From the NCBI RefSeq assembly GCF_013408295.1, contig NZ_JACBYQ010000002.1, positions 1 to 64,000 on the forward strand: DNA of 64,000 nucleotides, given 5' to 3'. How positions within the stretch are numbered: position 1 is the stretch's first letter; the number at the start of each line of letters is the position of its first letter. Both the position numbers and the translations under genes were made by a program. The notes under the pieces are model-generated. The model searched no databases. It saw nothing but the letters and a program-made list of their open reading frames with translations, and was not told the DNA's origin. The stretch is from Psychromicrobium silvestre (GTDB taxonomy: Bacteria; Actinomycetota; Actinomycetes; Actinomycetales; Micrococcaceae). Shown here one piece after another: positions 42,757 to 51,565 of this stretch.

Positions 42757-44205
42757 CTAGACCTTGGCCTCAATGGCGCCGGAAATCTGCACCATCTCTT
42801 CGCGGGAGACTACCTTGACGCGTTCCCGGCTCAGTTCCAGGCCGAGGGCGTTCGCATCGAAGTTCTCGCCGAGGGTTTTTTCGTGGGTGTCCAGGGCATG
42901 CCAACCTTCCCACGTGGTGTACCGGACACCACGAGCCTCTAACAAACCCGTAATCGCATCCTCACCCGGGGCTTCAGCAACCGGCAACCCCTCCAAATCC
43001 TCCAACACACACGTCACGGTCTCCAAAGCATCACCCTTCGTATGACCAATCAACCCCACCGGACCACGCTTAATCCACCCCGTCGCATACAAACCCGGAA
43101 CAGGTTTCCCCTCCGCATCCAACACCCGACCGCCCTCATTAACCACCACACCACGACCGGCATCAAACTCAACCTCCGGCAGAGCCGAGCCGAAGTACCC
43201 GATTGAACGATAAACAGCCTGAACCGGGTACTCCAAGAACTCCCCCGTACCCCGAGCATTTCCGGTGCCATCCAACTCAGTCCGCTCAAACCTGATCCCG
43301 GTAACCACACCACCCTCGCCCAGGACCTCCACCGGATTATGCAAGAAATGCAAATGCAGTCGCCGCGACGCCCTCGACTCCTCCGGCTGCTCCACCAACC
43401 AATTCGTCAACGTATTCACCATCGTCTTCACCTGATTATTGCTCCGAATCGCCTCATCCGAAGCCTCATCAAACTCAAAATCCTCCGGATACAAAATGAT
43501 GTCAACATCACGCGAATGCGAGAGCTCACGCAGCTCTAACGGAGTGAACTTAATCTGCGCCGGACCACGACGACCAAAAACATGCACATCCGTCACCGGC
43601 GAACCCTTCAACCCCGCATACACATTCTCCGGAATCTCCGTCACCAACAAATCATCAGCATGCTTAGACAACACCCGCGCCACATCCAACGCCACATTCC
43701 CATTACCCAACACCGCGACCTGCTCAGCATCCAACGGCCACTCCCGCGACACATCCGGATGCCCGTCATACCAGGAAACGAAATCAGCGCCGCCAAAAGA
43801 ACCCCTCAACCCAATACCAGGAATATTCAACGCAGCATCATCCACCGCACCCGTAGCAAAAATCACCACATCATAATGCTTCCGCAAATCCGCCAACGAC
43901 AGATCAACACCATAATCAACATTGCCAAAAAACCGGATATCCCCACGATCCAACACCTTATGCAACGCCCCAATAATGCCCTTAATCCGCGGATGATCAG
44001 GAGCAACCCCATAACGAATCAACCCAAACGGCGCCGGATACCGATCAAACACATCAATACTCACCACCAACCCACCACTCCTGACCCACTCCGACTTAGT
44101 CAACAAATCCGCCGCATACACACCAGCAGGACCACAACCAACCACCACCACCCGCAAAGGACGATCGGCGGTGCCGCGTTGAGTCGTTTCAATCAGGTTC
44201 GACAA
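42757..44205 (-). CDS. fprA: Ferredoxin/NADP reductase FprA, copy 2
   Basis: 482 residues from TTG 44205, with AAGGAG 8 bp upstream. Same motifs as copy 1 (VVVVGCGPAGVYAADLL; VAVLGNGNVALDVARVL). Between residues of the shared core the two proteins differ at only a handful of positions (for example E-R-V-K versus E-W-V-R). Its tail (GENFDANALGLELSRERVKV) is unlike copy 1. It follows the siroheme synthase gene by 27 bp, so it likely reduces ferredoxin for the siroheme enzymes sulfite or nitrite reductase. Confidence 0.93.
   Translation of the reverse strand: MSNLIETTQRGTADRPLRVVVVGCGPAGVYAADLLTKSEWVRSGGLVVSIDVFDRYPAPFGLIRYGVAPDHPRIKGIIGALHKVLDRGDIRFFGNVDYGVDLSLADLRKHYDVVIFATGAVDDAALNIPGIGLRGSFGGADFVSWYDGHPDVSREWPLDAEQVAVLGNGNVALDVARVLSKHADDLLVTEIPENVYAGLKGSPVTDVHVFGRRGPAQIKFTPLELRELSHSRDVDIILYPEDFEFDEASDEAIRSNNQVKTMVNTLTNWLVEQPEESRASRRLHLHFLHNPVEVLGEGGVVTGIRFERTELDGTGNARGTGEFLEYPVQAVYRSIGYFGSALPEVEFDAGRGVVVNEGGRVLDAEGKPVPGLYATGWIKRGPVGLIGHTKGDALETVTCVLEDLEGLPVAEAPGEDAITGLLEARGVRYTTWEGWHALDTHEKTLGENFDANALGLELSRERVKVVSREEMVQISGAIEAKV
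42876..44164. repeat. Near-identical fprA segment, copy B
   Basis: Gap-free counterpart of 33169-34457. Same orientation as copy A, about 9.7 kb apart. Confidence 0.85.
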
Positions 44206-44232
44206 GTGGGTTCTCCTTATGAGTACAGCTGC

Positions 44233-45483
44233 TCAGCGGGCGGTTTGTGCCGTGGGCTGAGGAAGGGTCAATCGAAAATCGCTGGGCGCGAAGGGGCTAA
44301 TCCGCACTACATCTCCAACCACGATGACGGCTGGCGAGGTGACGCCGATGGTTTCCGCCTGGTCTGCGATGCCGCCCAAGGTGCCGATCGTGATGCGCTG
44401 CGCTGCCCCAAAACCATCTTCAATGATAGCAACCGGGCAGTCTTCGCCTCGCCCCTTTGTGGTCAAACTCACCGCAGAACGGCGCAGGGTGGAGACCCCC
44501 ATCAGGAGCACAACCGTGTGATCGCCGCCCGGAGGAACTTCCTCTAGATCCTCGTGAGCGGAGACAACGGTGAACCCCCTGGCTAAGCCTCGATGGGTCA
44601 CCGGAATGCCGGCGGCAGCCGGGACCGAGATCGCCGAGGTGACCCCGGGGACCACTTCAACCTGGATGTCGTTTTGACGGCAGAACTCGGCCTCTTCGCC
44701 GCCTCGGCCGAGTACATAGGGGTCTCCGCCTTTGAGTCGGACCACCCGCTTTCCAGCCCTAGCCTCACGAACCAGGATTTGGTTGATCTCGGCTTGTGGA
44801 ACGGGGTGGTGGTGGGGGCTCTTGCCCACCTCGATAATCTCGGTGTCTTCGCCCAGTTCGGTGAGCAAGCCACGGGGTCCTAGCCGATCCGCAACCACGA
44901 CGTCGGCCTCTGCCAACAGCTTTCGGCCGCGAACCGTGATCAGGTCCTCGGCTCCGGGGCCACCGCCCACAAGCGACACGCTTCCTTGATGTGGACGGTG
45001 ATGTTTGAAGGCAGAGGTGCCGATTTCACCGGTTTCCAGCCCGCTGGCGATAGCCTTGCGCAAGGCCACCGCACGGCGCGGATCTCCCCCGGCGTTAACG
45101 GCCACGGTGACATCGTCAATCCGAGCGACCGAAGGGGTCCAGGCCGCGGAGTTCTCATGATCGGTTGCGTTGACGCACCAGATCCGCTGCTCCTCGGCCT
45201 CAATAGCTACCCGTTCATCCACCTCGGTGTTTCCGGTCGCAGTCTGTACAAACCAGCTACCACTCAGATCAGCGCTGCGATAGCTGCGGGCTCGCCAAAG
45301 CAGCAGACCGGCGTCGTGCAGCTGCTTGAGTTCTTCGCTCACTTCGGGAGCTACCACGGTGACGGAAGCCCCGGCGTCAAGCAAGCCCTTAGCTCGTCTG
45401 GTGGCCACCGCACCGCCGCCCACCACGAGCACCGGCCGGCCGAGCAGGCGCAGCGAGATCGGATAGAGGTCCCGAACAGTCAT
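44233..45483 (-). CDS. cysG: Siroheme synthase (CysG-type fusion)
   Basis: 416 residues from ATG 45483. N-terminal precorrin-2 dehydrogenase/ferrochelatase domain with NAD-binding PVLVVGGGAVATRRAKGLLD (about residues 17-36), then the uroporphyrinogen-III C-methyltransferase domain starting VSLVGGGPGAEDLITVRGRK (about 168), with VVRLKGGDPYVLGRGGEEAE and GVTSAISVPAAAGIPVTHRG. It makes siroheme for assimilatory sulfite or nitrite reductase. Shares direction and close spacing with fprA copy 2. Confidence 0.92.
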   Translation of the reverse strand: MTVRDLYPISLRLLGRPVLVVGGGAVATRRAKGLLDAGASVTVVAPEVSEELKQLHDAGLLLWRARSYRSADLSGSWFVQTATGNTEVDERVAIEAEEQRIWCVNATDHENSAAWTPSVARIDDVTVAVNAGGDPRRAVALRKAIASGLETGEIGTSAFKHHRPHQGSVSLVGGGPGAEDLITVRGRKLLAEADVVVADRLGPRGLLTELGEDTEIIEVGKSPHHHPVPQAEINQILVREARAGKRVVRLKGGDPYVLGRGGEEAEFCRQNDIQVEVVPGVTSAISVPAAAGIPVTHRGLARGFTVVSAHEDLEEVPPGGDHTVVLLMGVSTLRRSAVSLTTKGRGEDCPVAIIEDGFGAAQRITIGTLGGIADQAETIGVTSPAVIVVGDVVRISPFAPSDFRLTLPQPTAQTAR

Positions 45484-45587
45484 GGATCGACTGTAGTTTT
45501 GCGTTCGACACTTCAGCGAAACAGTGTGACATAGCAGTTCATCTGGGGTCATCCTGCGTCATCTTCCTCGCTCAGGCCCTTCACAGA

Positions 45588-45616
45588 GTTCACCTAGGAT
45601 CCACCTGGAGGTCACC
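45588..45616 (+). promoter_or_regulatory. PHO box: three 11-bp direct repeats upstream of phoX
   Basis: GTTCACC (45588-45594), ATCCACC (45599-45605) and GGTCACC (45610-45616), each followed by 4 spacer bases; spacing exactly 11 bp. This matches the PhoP-binding PHO box of actinobacteria, here 62 bp before phoX. Confidence 0.75.
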
Positions 45617-45677
45617 GGGATGATTCGCTGGTCTTGCAGGCTGGGGTTCAGACACATCAACCGAAGGAGTTTCGAAG

Positions 45678-47747
45678 ATGTCCGAATCGACCCGCACCCT
45701 GCTACCGATGGCCGAGCTAACGAGGGGCAAACGTAGCCCGGTGACCTGTCAGCTCAAATGCGATAACGCCTGCGCTGGCGAGGTGTGCAATACCTCCGCC
45801 AATGCCTACTTCCGAGACATTGCTGGGGCTGCCCTGGGTCGCCGTCAGCTCCTCGGCTTGGGCGCGGCAGGGGCGGTGACGCTCGCTCTCGGAGCCGCAC
45901 CGCAGAACGCGTCCGCGGCCGCACCGACCAGCTCACTCTTCGCTCAGTCTTGGCACTCCTCGCCCCTGAGTTTTACGCCGATTGCCCCGGTGGACCGTCT
46001 GGTGGACGAGCTGACCGTGCCCGCCGGATTCGCCTGGAAGCCGGTGATTCGCTGGGGCGATCCCTTGTTTCGGCGCTCCCCCGAGTTCAATCCAACGCAG
46101 CAAACCGCGGCAGCTCAGAAACAGCAGTTCGGCTATAACAACGACTACACCGATATTGTGGAGCTTCCGGGCAGCAAGGGGCGGCGAGCTCTCCTGTTCT
46201 GCAATCACGAATACGTGAATCCGGCGATCATGTTCCCACCGAATCTGGACCCAGCCGAAGCCAGAGCGATCACCCGGGCCGCGCACGGACTCAGCGTGGT
46301 GGAATTGCGCAGATCCCGCCGCGGAACTCCCTGGCAGTATGACCGCAATGGCCACCTGAACCGACGCTTCCTAGACACCACGAAATACTCCTTTACCGGT
46401 CCGGCAGCGGGGTCCTCGCTCTTGAAGACGGTGGCCAGCCCCAGAGGCAAGACTGCATTGGGCACGCTGGGTAACTGCTCCGGTGGCACCACACCTTGGG
46501 GCACCATGCTCTCCGGCGAGGAAAACTTCAACGGCTACTTCGTAACTCCCGGAACCAGTGCGAGCGATCAGCGCTACGGGCTCACCTCCAAGGCCACGAA
46601 CAACGGCTGGGAACTGGATGAGCCGCGTTGGGATACCCGGAATCCGGGATATCAGAACGAGGTGAATCACTTTGGCTGGATTGTCGAGGTAGATCCCCTC
46701 GATCCGCAAAGCACCCCGCTCAAGCACACCGCGATGGGCCGCTTCAAGCATGAGGGTGCCAATGTCATCCTGGCCGAGGACGGTCATGTGGTGGCTTATA
46801 TGGGCGACGACGAACGCTTTGACTACCTCTATAAATTCATCAGCAAGTACAAGTATCGCCCCGGCGACTCTGCGGCGGCTCGAGCCTGGAACAAGAAACT
46901 GCTCAACGAGGGCGATTTGTTCGTCGCCCGCTTCGAGGGCGACTCTGCGACGGAGATCGATGGCTCCGGAAAGCTTCCGAAGGATGGTCGGTTCGACGGC
47001 GGCGGGCAATGGATTCCACTGACCCGCAACGGAGCATCTGTGGTTCCCGGGCTGAGCATCGACGAGGTCTTGGTTTACACCCGGCTGGCGGCGGATAAGG
47101 TGAACGCCACCAAGATGGATCGTTGCGAGGATGTGCAGCCCAGTCTGTCCACCGGGAAGATCTATGTGGCCTGCACCAATAACACCAATCGGGGCAAGGT
47201 CGGTTTCGCGGCCGCCGACGAAGCGAACCCGCGCAACGAGAACCGGGACGGGCACGTCGTGGAGATCACCGAGCGTGGTGGGCAGACTTCCGGGCGCTTC
47301 GACTGGAACTTGCTTTTGGTCTGCGGCGATCCGGCCAAGAACAATGCGACCTACTTCGGCGGTTTCCCTAAGGACCAGGTTTCGCCGATTTCCTGCCCGG
47401 ATAATCTAGCCTTCGATTCGAAAGGGGATCTGTGGATTTCCACCGACGGAGCACCCTCGACCATTGGTTTCAACGATGGTCTCTTCAAGGTGACCTTGTC
47501 CGGCCGCGAGCGCGGGAGGGTGCAGCAGTTCCTCTCGGTACCGCGGGAATCAGAAACCTGTGGTCCGATCGTGCACGATCAGGATGGTCTGGTCTTCGTC
47601 GCGGTGCAGCATCCCGGCGAGGAGGGGAGCTGGGCGGCACAGCGCTCGGCCTTCCCCGATTACGTTGGACCCGGTCAGCGTCCCAGGCGGGGCGAAGCTG
47701 CCCTACCCCGGCCCTCGGTGGTACAGGTTTTCCGCGGCAAGCGGTGA
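45678..47747 (+). CDS. phoX: PhoX-family phosphatase, Tat-exported
   Basis: 689 residues. Tat signal LGRRQLLGLG with the twin arginines at 55-56 and a cleavage-like ASAAAP near 80, so it is exported folded. Body of the DUF839/PhoX type: CNHEYVNP (about 175), TPWGTMLSGEENFNGYF, GRFKHEGANVI, and CPDNLAFDSKGDLWISTDG. PhoX enzymes are monomeric phosphomonoesterases that use iron and calcium and scavenge phosphate. A PHO box precedes it, so phosphate limitation should induce it. Confidence 0.92.
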   Translation: MSESTRTLLPMAELTRGKRSPVTCQLKCDNACAGEVCNTSANAYFRDIAGAALGRRQLLGLGAAGAVTLALGAAPQNASAAAPTSSLFAQSWHSSPLSFTPIAPVDRLVDELTVPAGFAWKPVIRWGDPLFRRSPEFNPTQQTAAAQKQQFGYNNDYTDIVELPGSKGRRALLFCNHEYVNPAIMFPPNLDPAEARAITRAAHGLSVVELRRSRRGTPWQYDRNGHLNRRFLDTTKYSFTGPAAGSSLLKTVASPRGKTALGTLGNCSGGTTPWGTMLSGEENFNGYFVTPGTSASDQRYGLTSKATNNGWELDEPRWDTRNPGYQNEVNHFGWIVEVDPLDPQSTPLKHTAMGRFKHEGANVILAEDGHVVAYMGDDERFDYLYKFISKYKYRPGDSAAARAWNKKLLNEGDLFVARFEGDSATEIDGSGKLPKDGRFDGGGQWIPLTRNGASVVPGLSIDEVLVYTRLAADKVNATKMDRCEDVQPSLSTGKIYVACTNNTNRGKVGFAAADEANPRNENRDGHVVEITERGGQTSGRFDWNLLLVCGDPAKNNATYFGGFPKDQVSPISCPDNLAFDSKGDLWISTDGAPSTIGFNDGLFKVTLSGRERGRVQQFLSVPRESETCGPIVHDQDGLVFVAVQHPGEEGSWAAQRSAFPDYVGPGQRPRRGEAALPRPSVVQVFRGKR

Positions 47748-47770
47748 CCCGGCAGCCGTCGTCCCCTGCC

Positions 47771-47819
47771 GTCCCGCAGGCTGTCGTCCCCGTCCTCCCG
47801 CAGGCTGTGGTCCCCGCCG
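47771..47819. repeat. Short tandem repeat
   Basis: Two ~24-bp units, TCCCGCAGGCTGTCGTCCCC and TCCCGCAGGCTGTGGTCCCC, directly repeated after phoX and just before a GATAG hairpin element. Confidence 0.6.
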
Positions 47820-47823
47820 TCGT

Positions 47824-47897
47824 CGCGATAGTTCATTAGCTTCGGGATAGTCCGCTGTCGGGCCAGCAGGCTATCCCGAAGTCATTGGGCTATCCTG
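47824..47897. repeat. GATAG hairpin element, copy 3
   Basis: Left arm CGCGATAGTTCATTAGC and TTCGGGATAGTCC, right arm GCTATCCCGAAGTCATTGG and GCTATCC. Same design as 18528-18602 and 29675-29748, between the convergent phoX and ABC-permease genes. Confidence 0.75.
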
Positions 47898-47945
47898 AGC
47901 CGGCTAGCGGAACGTCTGGTTAGCGGCGCTTCTGGTTAGGGGCGT

Positions 47946-48881
47946 TTATTTGATGCCGGTGGTGGCGATGCCCTTGAGCAGGAACTTCTGGCCGAACAGA
48001 AAAGCGATAAAGACCGGCAGTAAGGACACAATGGACATCGCAAACATTGCGCCCCAGGAGCTGGAACCGGTGGAGTCGATGAAGTTGCGTAGTGCCACCG
48101 GGACGGTGAACATGTCCGGATCTGTCAGATAGATCAGCTGGCTAAAGAAGTCGTTCCAGGTCCAGATGAAGGTGAAGATGGTGGTGGTCGCCAAGGCCGG
48201 AACCATCAAAGGCAAGATGACTTGGAGAAAAATCCTCGGATGGCCGGCGCCGTCAATACGCGCTGCCTCATCAAGTTCCCGAGGAATGCCGCGGATGAAC
48301 TGGACCATGAGGAAAACGAAGAACGCATCCGTTGCCAGAAGTTTGGGCACGATGAGCGGCCAGAAGGTGTTCACCCAGCCGATCTGGGAGAACATAATGT
48401 ACTGCGGCACAACCACTACGTGGAACGGCAGCATGATGGTCAACAACATGGCTCCAAAGAACCACTTCTTGCCCTTAAATCGAAGACGGGCGAAAGCGTA
48501 GGCTGCCATCGAACAGGACACCAGATTGCCGATAATGGAGCCGAGCACCACTATTGCGGAGTTCAGCAAGTAGGTGGAGAACGGTTTGGCCAGGGCATTC
48601 CAACCGTCGGCGAAGTTGCTGGTTTCAAAGGTCGTCAGCCAGATGCCAGGCGCCCGGAAGATCAGGTCGTTGGGCCGCAGCGAGGAGGCGATCATCCACA
48701 GCAGTGGATAGATCATGATTAACGCGGAGATGATCAGCAACGTGTGCTTGAGGATGGTGCGGATCCGGATCTCTGTGCGGCTTTTGGAACGGTGCACCCG
48801 CCCCTTTGTGGGCTTGTTACCTCGCGTCTCTTTTTTCCTCGTTGGAACGGGACTTGGTGAAGGCTGGGCTTCAGTCGTCAT
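47946..48881 (-). CDS. Carbohydrate ABC transporter permease (MalG type)
   Basis: 311 residues from ATG 48881. Polar, lysine-rich N-terminus of about 40 residues, then six helices. The EAA loop that docks the ATPase is ELDEAARIDGAGHPRIFLQV followed by ILPLMVPAL. Inner-membrane half of a sugar importer together with the MalF-like protein upstream (11-bp overlap). No ATPase gene is in the cluster; actinobacterial systems often share a common MsiK-type ATPase. Confidence 0.9.
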   Translation of the reverse strand: MTTEAQPSPSPVPTRKKETRGNKPTKGRVHRSKSRTEIRIRTILKHTLLIISALIMIYPLLWMIASSLRPNDLIFRAPGIWLTTFETSNFADGWNALAKPFSTYLLNSAIVVLGSIIGNLVSCSMAAYAFARLRFKGKKWFFGAMLLTIMLPFHVVVVPQYIMFSQIGWVNTFWPLIVPKLLATDAFFVFLMVQFIRGIPRELDEAARIDGAGHPRIFLQVILPLMVPALATTTIFTFIWTWNDFFSQLIYLTDPDMFTVPVALRNFIDSTGSSSWGAMFAMSIVSLLPVFIAFLFGQKFLLKGIATTGIK

Positions 48882-49794
48882 AGAACACCCAGAATTTTGC
48901 CGCATAGAAGTTGATGGCCGTGAACGCGCCGATGATCAGCAGGAGCACCCAAGCCATCGCTGAGGCGTATCCCATATCGAACTGGCCGAAACCTTTTTGG
49001 TACAGATACAGGGTGAAGAACATCGTGGAATCGGATGGCCCTCCGTTGCCTCCGGAAACGATAAAAGCCTGGGTAAAGGATTGGAAGCCGCCAACAATCT
49101 GGAGCACCAAGTTGAAGAAGATGATCGGGCTCAGCAAAGGTAGCGTGATGCGGAAGAACTGGGTGAGCTTGCCGGCGCCGTCGACCTGTGCCGCCTCGTA
49201 GTACATGGTCGGAATCTGGCGCAGCCCTGCGAGAAAGATGATCATCGGGCTACCAAAGGTCCAGATGTGTAACAGGATGATGGTGCTCAATGCGGTGTTG
49301 GGGTCAGAGATCCAGCCCGGGCCCTGGATCCCCAGCAGGGACAGGAATTGGTTTACCAGCCCCGCGGTACCAAAGATCTGCTTCCACAAAATGGCGACGG
49401 CGACCGAACCACCCAGGAGGGAGGGCAGGTAGAACACCGAGCGATAGAACGGCAAGCCACGGATGCCGCGGTCCAGGACCATTGCGACGAGCAGAGCCAG
49501 CGCGAGTTGCAGCGGGACACCCACCAGCACATAGCTGAAGGTGACGCGTAGAGAATTCAACAGCCGGGTGTCTTGAAACATCCTGATGAAGTTGTCGAAG
49601 CCTATAAATTTTGGAGCCTGGAGAAGGTTGTAGTCGGTGAAGGATAGGAACAAGGAAATCAGCATCGGCCCCAGGGTGATGGCCACCAAGCCGAGCAGCC
49701 AAGGGGCAAGAAAAATCAGTGCAGCCTTGGTGTCACTGCGATCGGTTTTGGACCCGCGGCCCTTGAGTTTGCCCAGCCCCGACACATCACTCAC
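48871..49794 (-). CDS. Carbohydrate ABC transporter permease (MalF type)
   Basis: 307 residues from GTG 49794, chosen because GGAGA sits 6 bp before it; a GTG at 49839 would add 15 residues. Six membrane helices with the EAA loop YYEAAQVDGAGKLTQFFRIT followed by LPLLSPIIFF. Works with the MalG-like permease and the binding protein. Substrate expected to be an oligosaccharide or sugar derivative, not identifiable from sequence. Confidence 0.9.
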   Translation of the reverse strand: MSDVSGLGKLKGRGSKTDRSDTKAALIFLAPWLLGLVAITLGPMLISLFLSFTDYNLLQAPKFIGFDNFIRMFQDTRLLNSLRVTFSYVLVGVPLQLALALLVAMVLDRGIRGLPFYRSVFYLPSLLGGSVAVAILWKQIFGTAGLVNQFLSLLGIQGPGWISDPNTALSTIILLHIWTFGSPMIIFLAGLRQIPTMYYEAAQVDGAGKLTQFFRITLPLLSPIIFFNLVLQIVGGFQSFTQAFIVSGGNGGPSDSTMFFTLYLYQKGFGQFDMGYASAMAWVLLLIIGAFTAINFYAAKFWVFYDD

Positions 49795-49919
49795 CGAGTC
49801 TCCAGCTCGGTAGAACCAAGCGCAGAGCACTTTCAGCACCCCTGGACGGTGGCAATTTCATGACTTCCTAACTCGGGCCCGGGGACCATCAATGGAAGGT
49901 GGGAATGGAGATTGGGTAG

Positions 49920-51227
49920 CTATTTGGCGGCGGAGCTAATGAGCCCCTCAATCTCTGCCTTGAATTCCTTGGCGGCGACGGCAGGGGTTTTGCGGTTGAA
50001 CAGCACATCATCCAGATAGCGCAGCGAGACGCTACTGAGTGTTCCGGTGCCCACCGGGGGAACAGAAGGGGTGAAGGATATCTCTGGCTGGATTGCCTTG
50101 AGGAAGTCGCTGGCCGATTTATCCGTGGGTTTGAGCAGCGGGGCGATGGCTTCCTGGAGCTTAGGGTTCGAAGGGATGCCCCGGTCGGTGAGCTGTATTT
50201 TGGCTGCTTCGACGTCATTCAGGAGGTAGTTGATGAACTTGGCTGCTTCTTCCGGATGTTTAGTCCGTCCCGATGCCGACCAGAGCATGGAGGCTTTGAA
50301 ATACATCGAAGCCTTAGCCGCAGATCCGGCGAGGCTTGGCACGCGCAAGATCTTGATGTCATCGCCCGTGGCGGCTGCAAGTGCACCTAGCTGGCTGGTC
50401 CATGCCCAAGACATGGCCAGCTGCCCCGTGCCAAACAGTGTTTGTTCCAGGGCCGCATTAGCGTCCTCGGAGTTGAGCGATGCGGACGGACCTGCTTTGG
50501 CTTCGCGTTGCTTAAGCAGTCGTTCGTAAAACGCCGAGAGTGTGCCTTCGGTAAAGCCAAGCTTTCCATCTTCGGTGTAGAGAGATTCGCCATTTTGGCC
50601 AAACCATACCGTCAGAGCATCGTCCGTGCCTCCGTAGGCGGAGCCAAATACCTTGGGCATCTTGGCCGCAACAGCAGCTGCCGTAGCGATGTAGTCATCC
50701 CAGGTCCACTTGGTGTCGTCCGGGATGTCCACACCGGCTTCCTTGAAAATCCGGGTGTTCGCCATCACCACATAGGCGGTCTGGCCTGCACTGATGCCAA
50801 ATTGTTTGCCGTCTACCTGGCCTGCCTTTAGGGCGTCCTGAGTGATCCCGCTGGTGTCAATGGCCTTCTGCCCGGACAGGTCTAAAAGCGCGCCGCGTCC
50901 TCCGTATTCGGCAAGGTACTGCTGGTCCATCTGAATGATGTCCGGCATCTCATTTCCAGCGGTCTGGGTTGCCAATTTGTCCCAGTAACTGCCCCACACA
51001 CCGGGCTCCGCACCAAGCTTAATCTTGGCATTGGCCGCAGTGAACGCCGCGATCAGCTTTCCGGTGCTGGTGTTACGGACTTCATTGCCCCACCAGGCGA
51101 AACGAAGTGTGACCGTGCCATCTGTGTTGGTCCCTGATCCCTGGGTACCGCAGGCGCTCAGAAAGCCCAATGCGGCTACGCCCAGTGCAGCCTGTCCTAG
51201 TTGGCGGCGACTAATTTGAATCGACAT
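49920..51227 (-). CDS. Extracellular solute-binding lipoprotein (sugar ABC)
   Basis: 435 residues. Signal with twin arginines SRRQLGQAALG and a lipobox LSAC (Cys26), so it is a lipoprotein anchored outside the membrane. The mature part follows the family-1 solute-binding fold: VTLRFAWWGNEVRNTSTGKL near the start, SAYGGTDDALTVWFGQNGES, and NPKLQEAIAPLL. It delivers the sugar to the two permeases encoded downstream; all three genes are minus strand and closely packed. Confidence 0.92.
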   Translation of the reverse strand: MSIQISRRQLGQAALGVAALGFLSACGTQGSGTNTDGTVTLRFAWWGNEVRNTSTGKLIAAFTAANAKIKLGAEPGVWGSYWDKLATQTAGNEMPDIIQMDQQYLAEYGGRGALLDLSGQKAIDTSGITQDALKAGQVDGKQFGISAGQTAYVVMANTRIFKEAGVDIPDDTKWTWDDYIATAAAVAAKMPKVFGSAYGGTDDALTVWFGQNGESLYTEDGKLGFTEGTLSAFYERLLKQREAKAGPSASLNSEDANAALEQTLFGTGQLAMSWAWTSQLGALAAATGDDIKILRVPSLAGSAAKASMYFKASMLWSASGRTKHPEEAAKFINYLLNDVEAAKIQLTDRGIPSNPKLQEAIAPLLKPTDKSASDFLKAIQPEISFTPSVPPVGTGTLSSVSLRYLDDVLFNRKTPAVAAKEFKAEIEGLISSAAK

Positions 51228-51565
51228 TGATCCTGCTTTCCTGCCTGAAAGTCGGTGAACGGTTGGGAGTTACGAAAACGTTTTCTCCGCGACGTTGTTG
51301 GCCTCACTGCTGACAAGACAGCAGCTGAGACGTGGCGTGTTATTTCTAGGATGATTGGAGAATATATCGAGCCCCCTCCGAGCCGCGCGTTACGGGGGTC
51401 TCGTCCCTACTACGCATCCCGAGCATCGGCACTGCCAAGCTGTTTGGAAAAATCGACAGTACCGGAAGGTGAGATACGTCCTCTGCCCCCTGAGATTTTT
51501 GACACTACATGCCAGAGAAACCTAGCCACAATTATTAAGAGGTGTTTTGTTCCGTGTGCGGGGTG
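51228..51565. other. Intergenic region with LacI-type operator, no gene
   Basis: 338 bp between the binding-protein start and the LuxR-type gene stop. It contains the operator at 51274-51285; the remaining sequence shows no supported open frame or remnant. Confidence 0.55.
51274..51285. promoter_or_regulatory. LacI/CcpA-type operator
   Basis: GAAAACGTTTTC, a perfect 12-bp palindrome with the central CG that LacI-family repressors recognise, 47 bp upstream of the solute-binding protein start. No LacI-family gene is in the window, so the repressor would act from elsewhere. Confidence 0.7.

Noticed and set aside
33169-44164. Transposition of a mobile unit carrying fprA
   Set aside because: No terminal inverted repeats, target duplications or transposase flank either copy; the shared segment ends inside the coding sequences, which fits gene conversion better.
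9336-47897. CRISPR array
   Set aside because: The repeats found are hairpin elements far apart or single pairs without regular spacers, and no cas genes are present.
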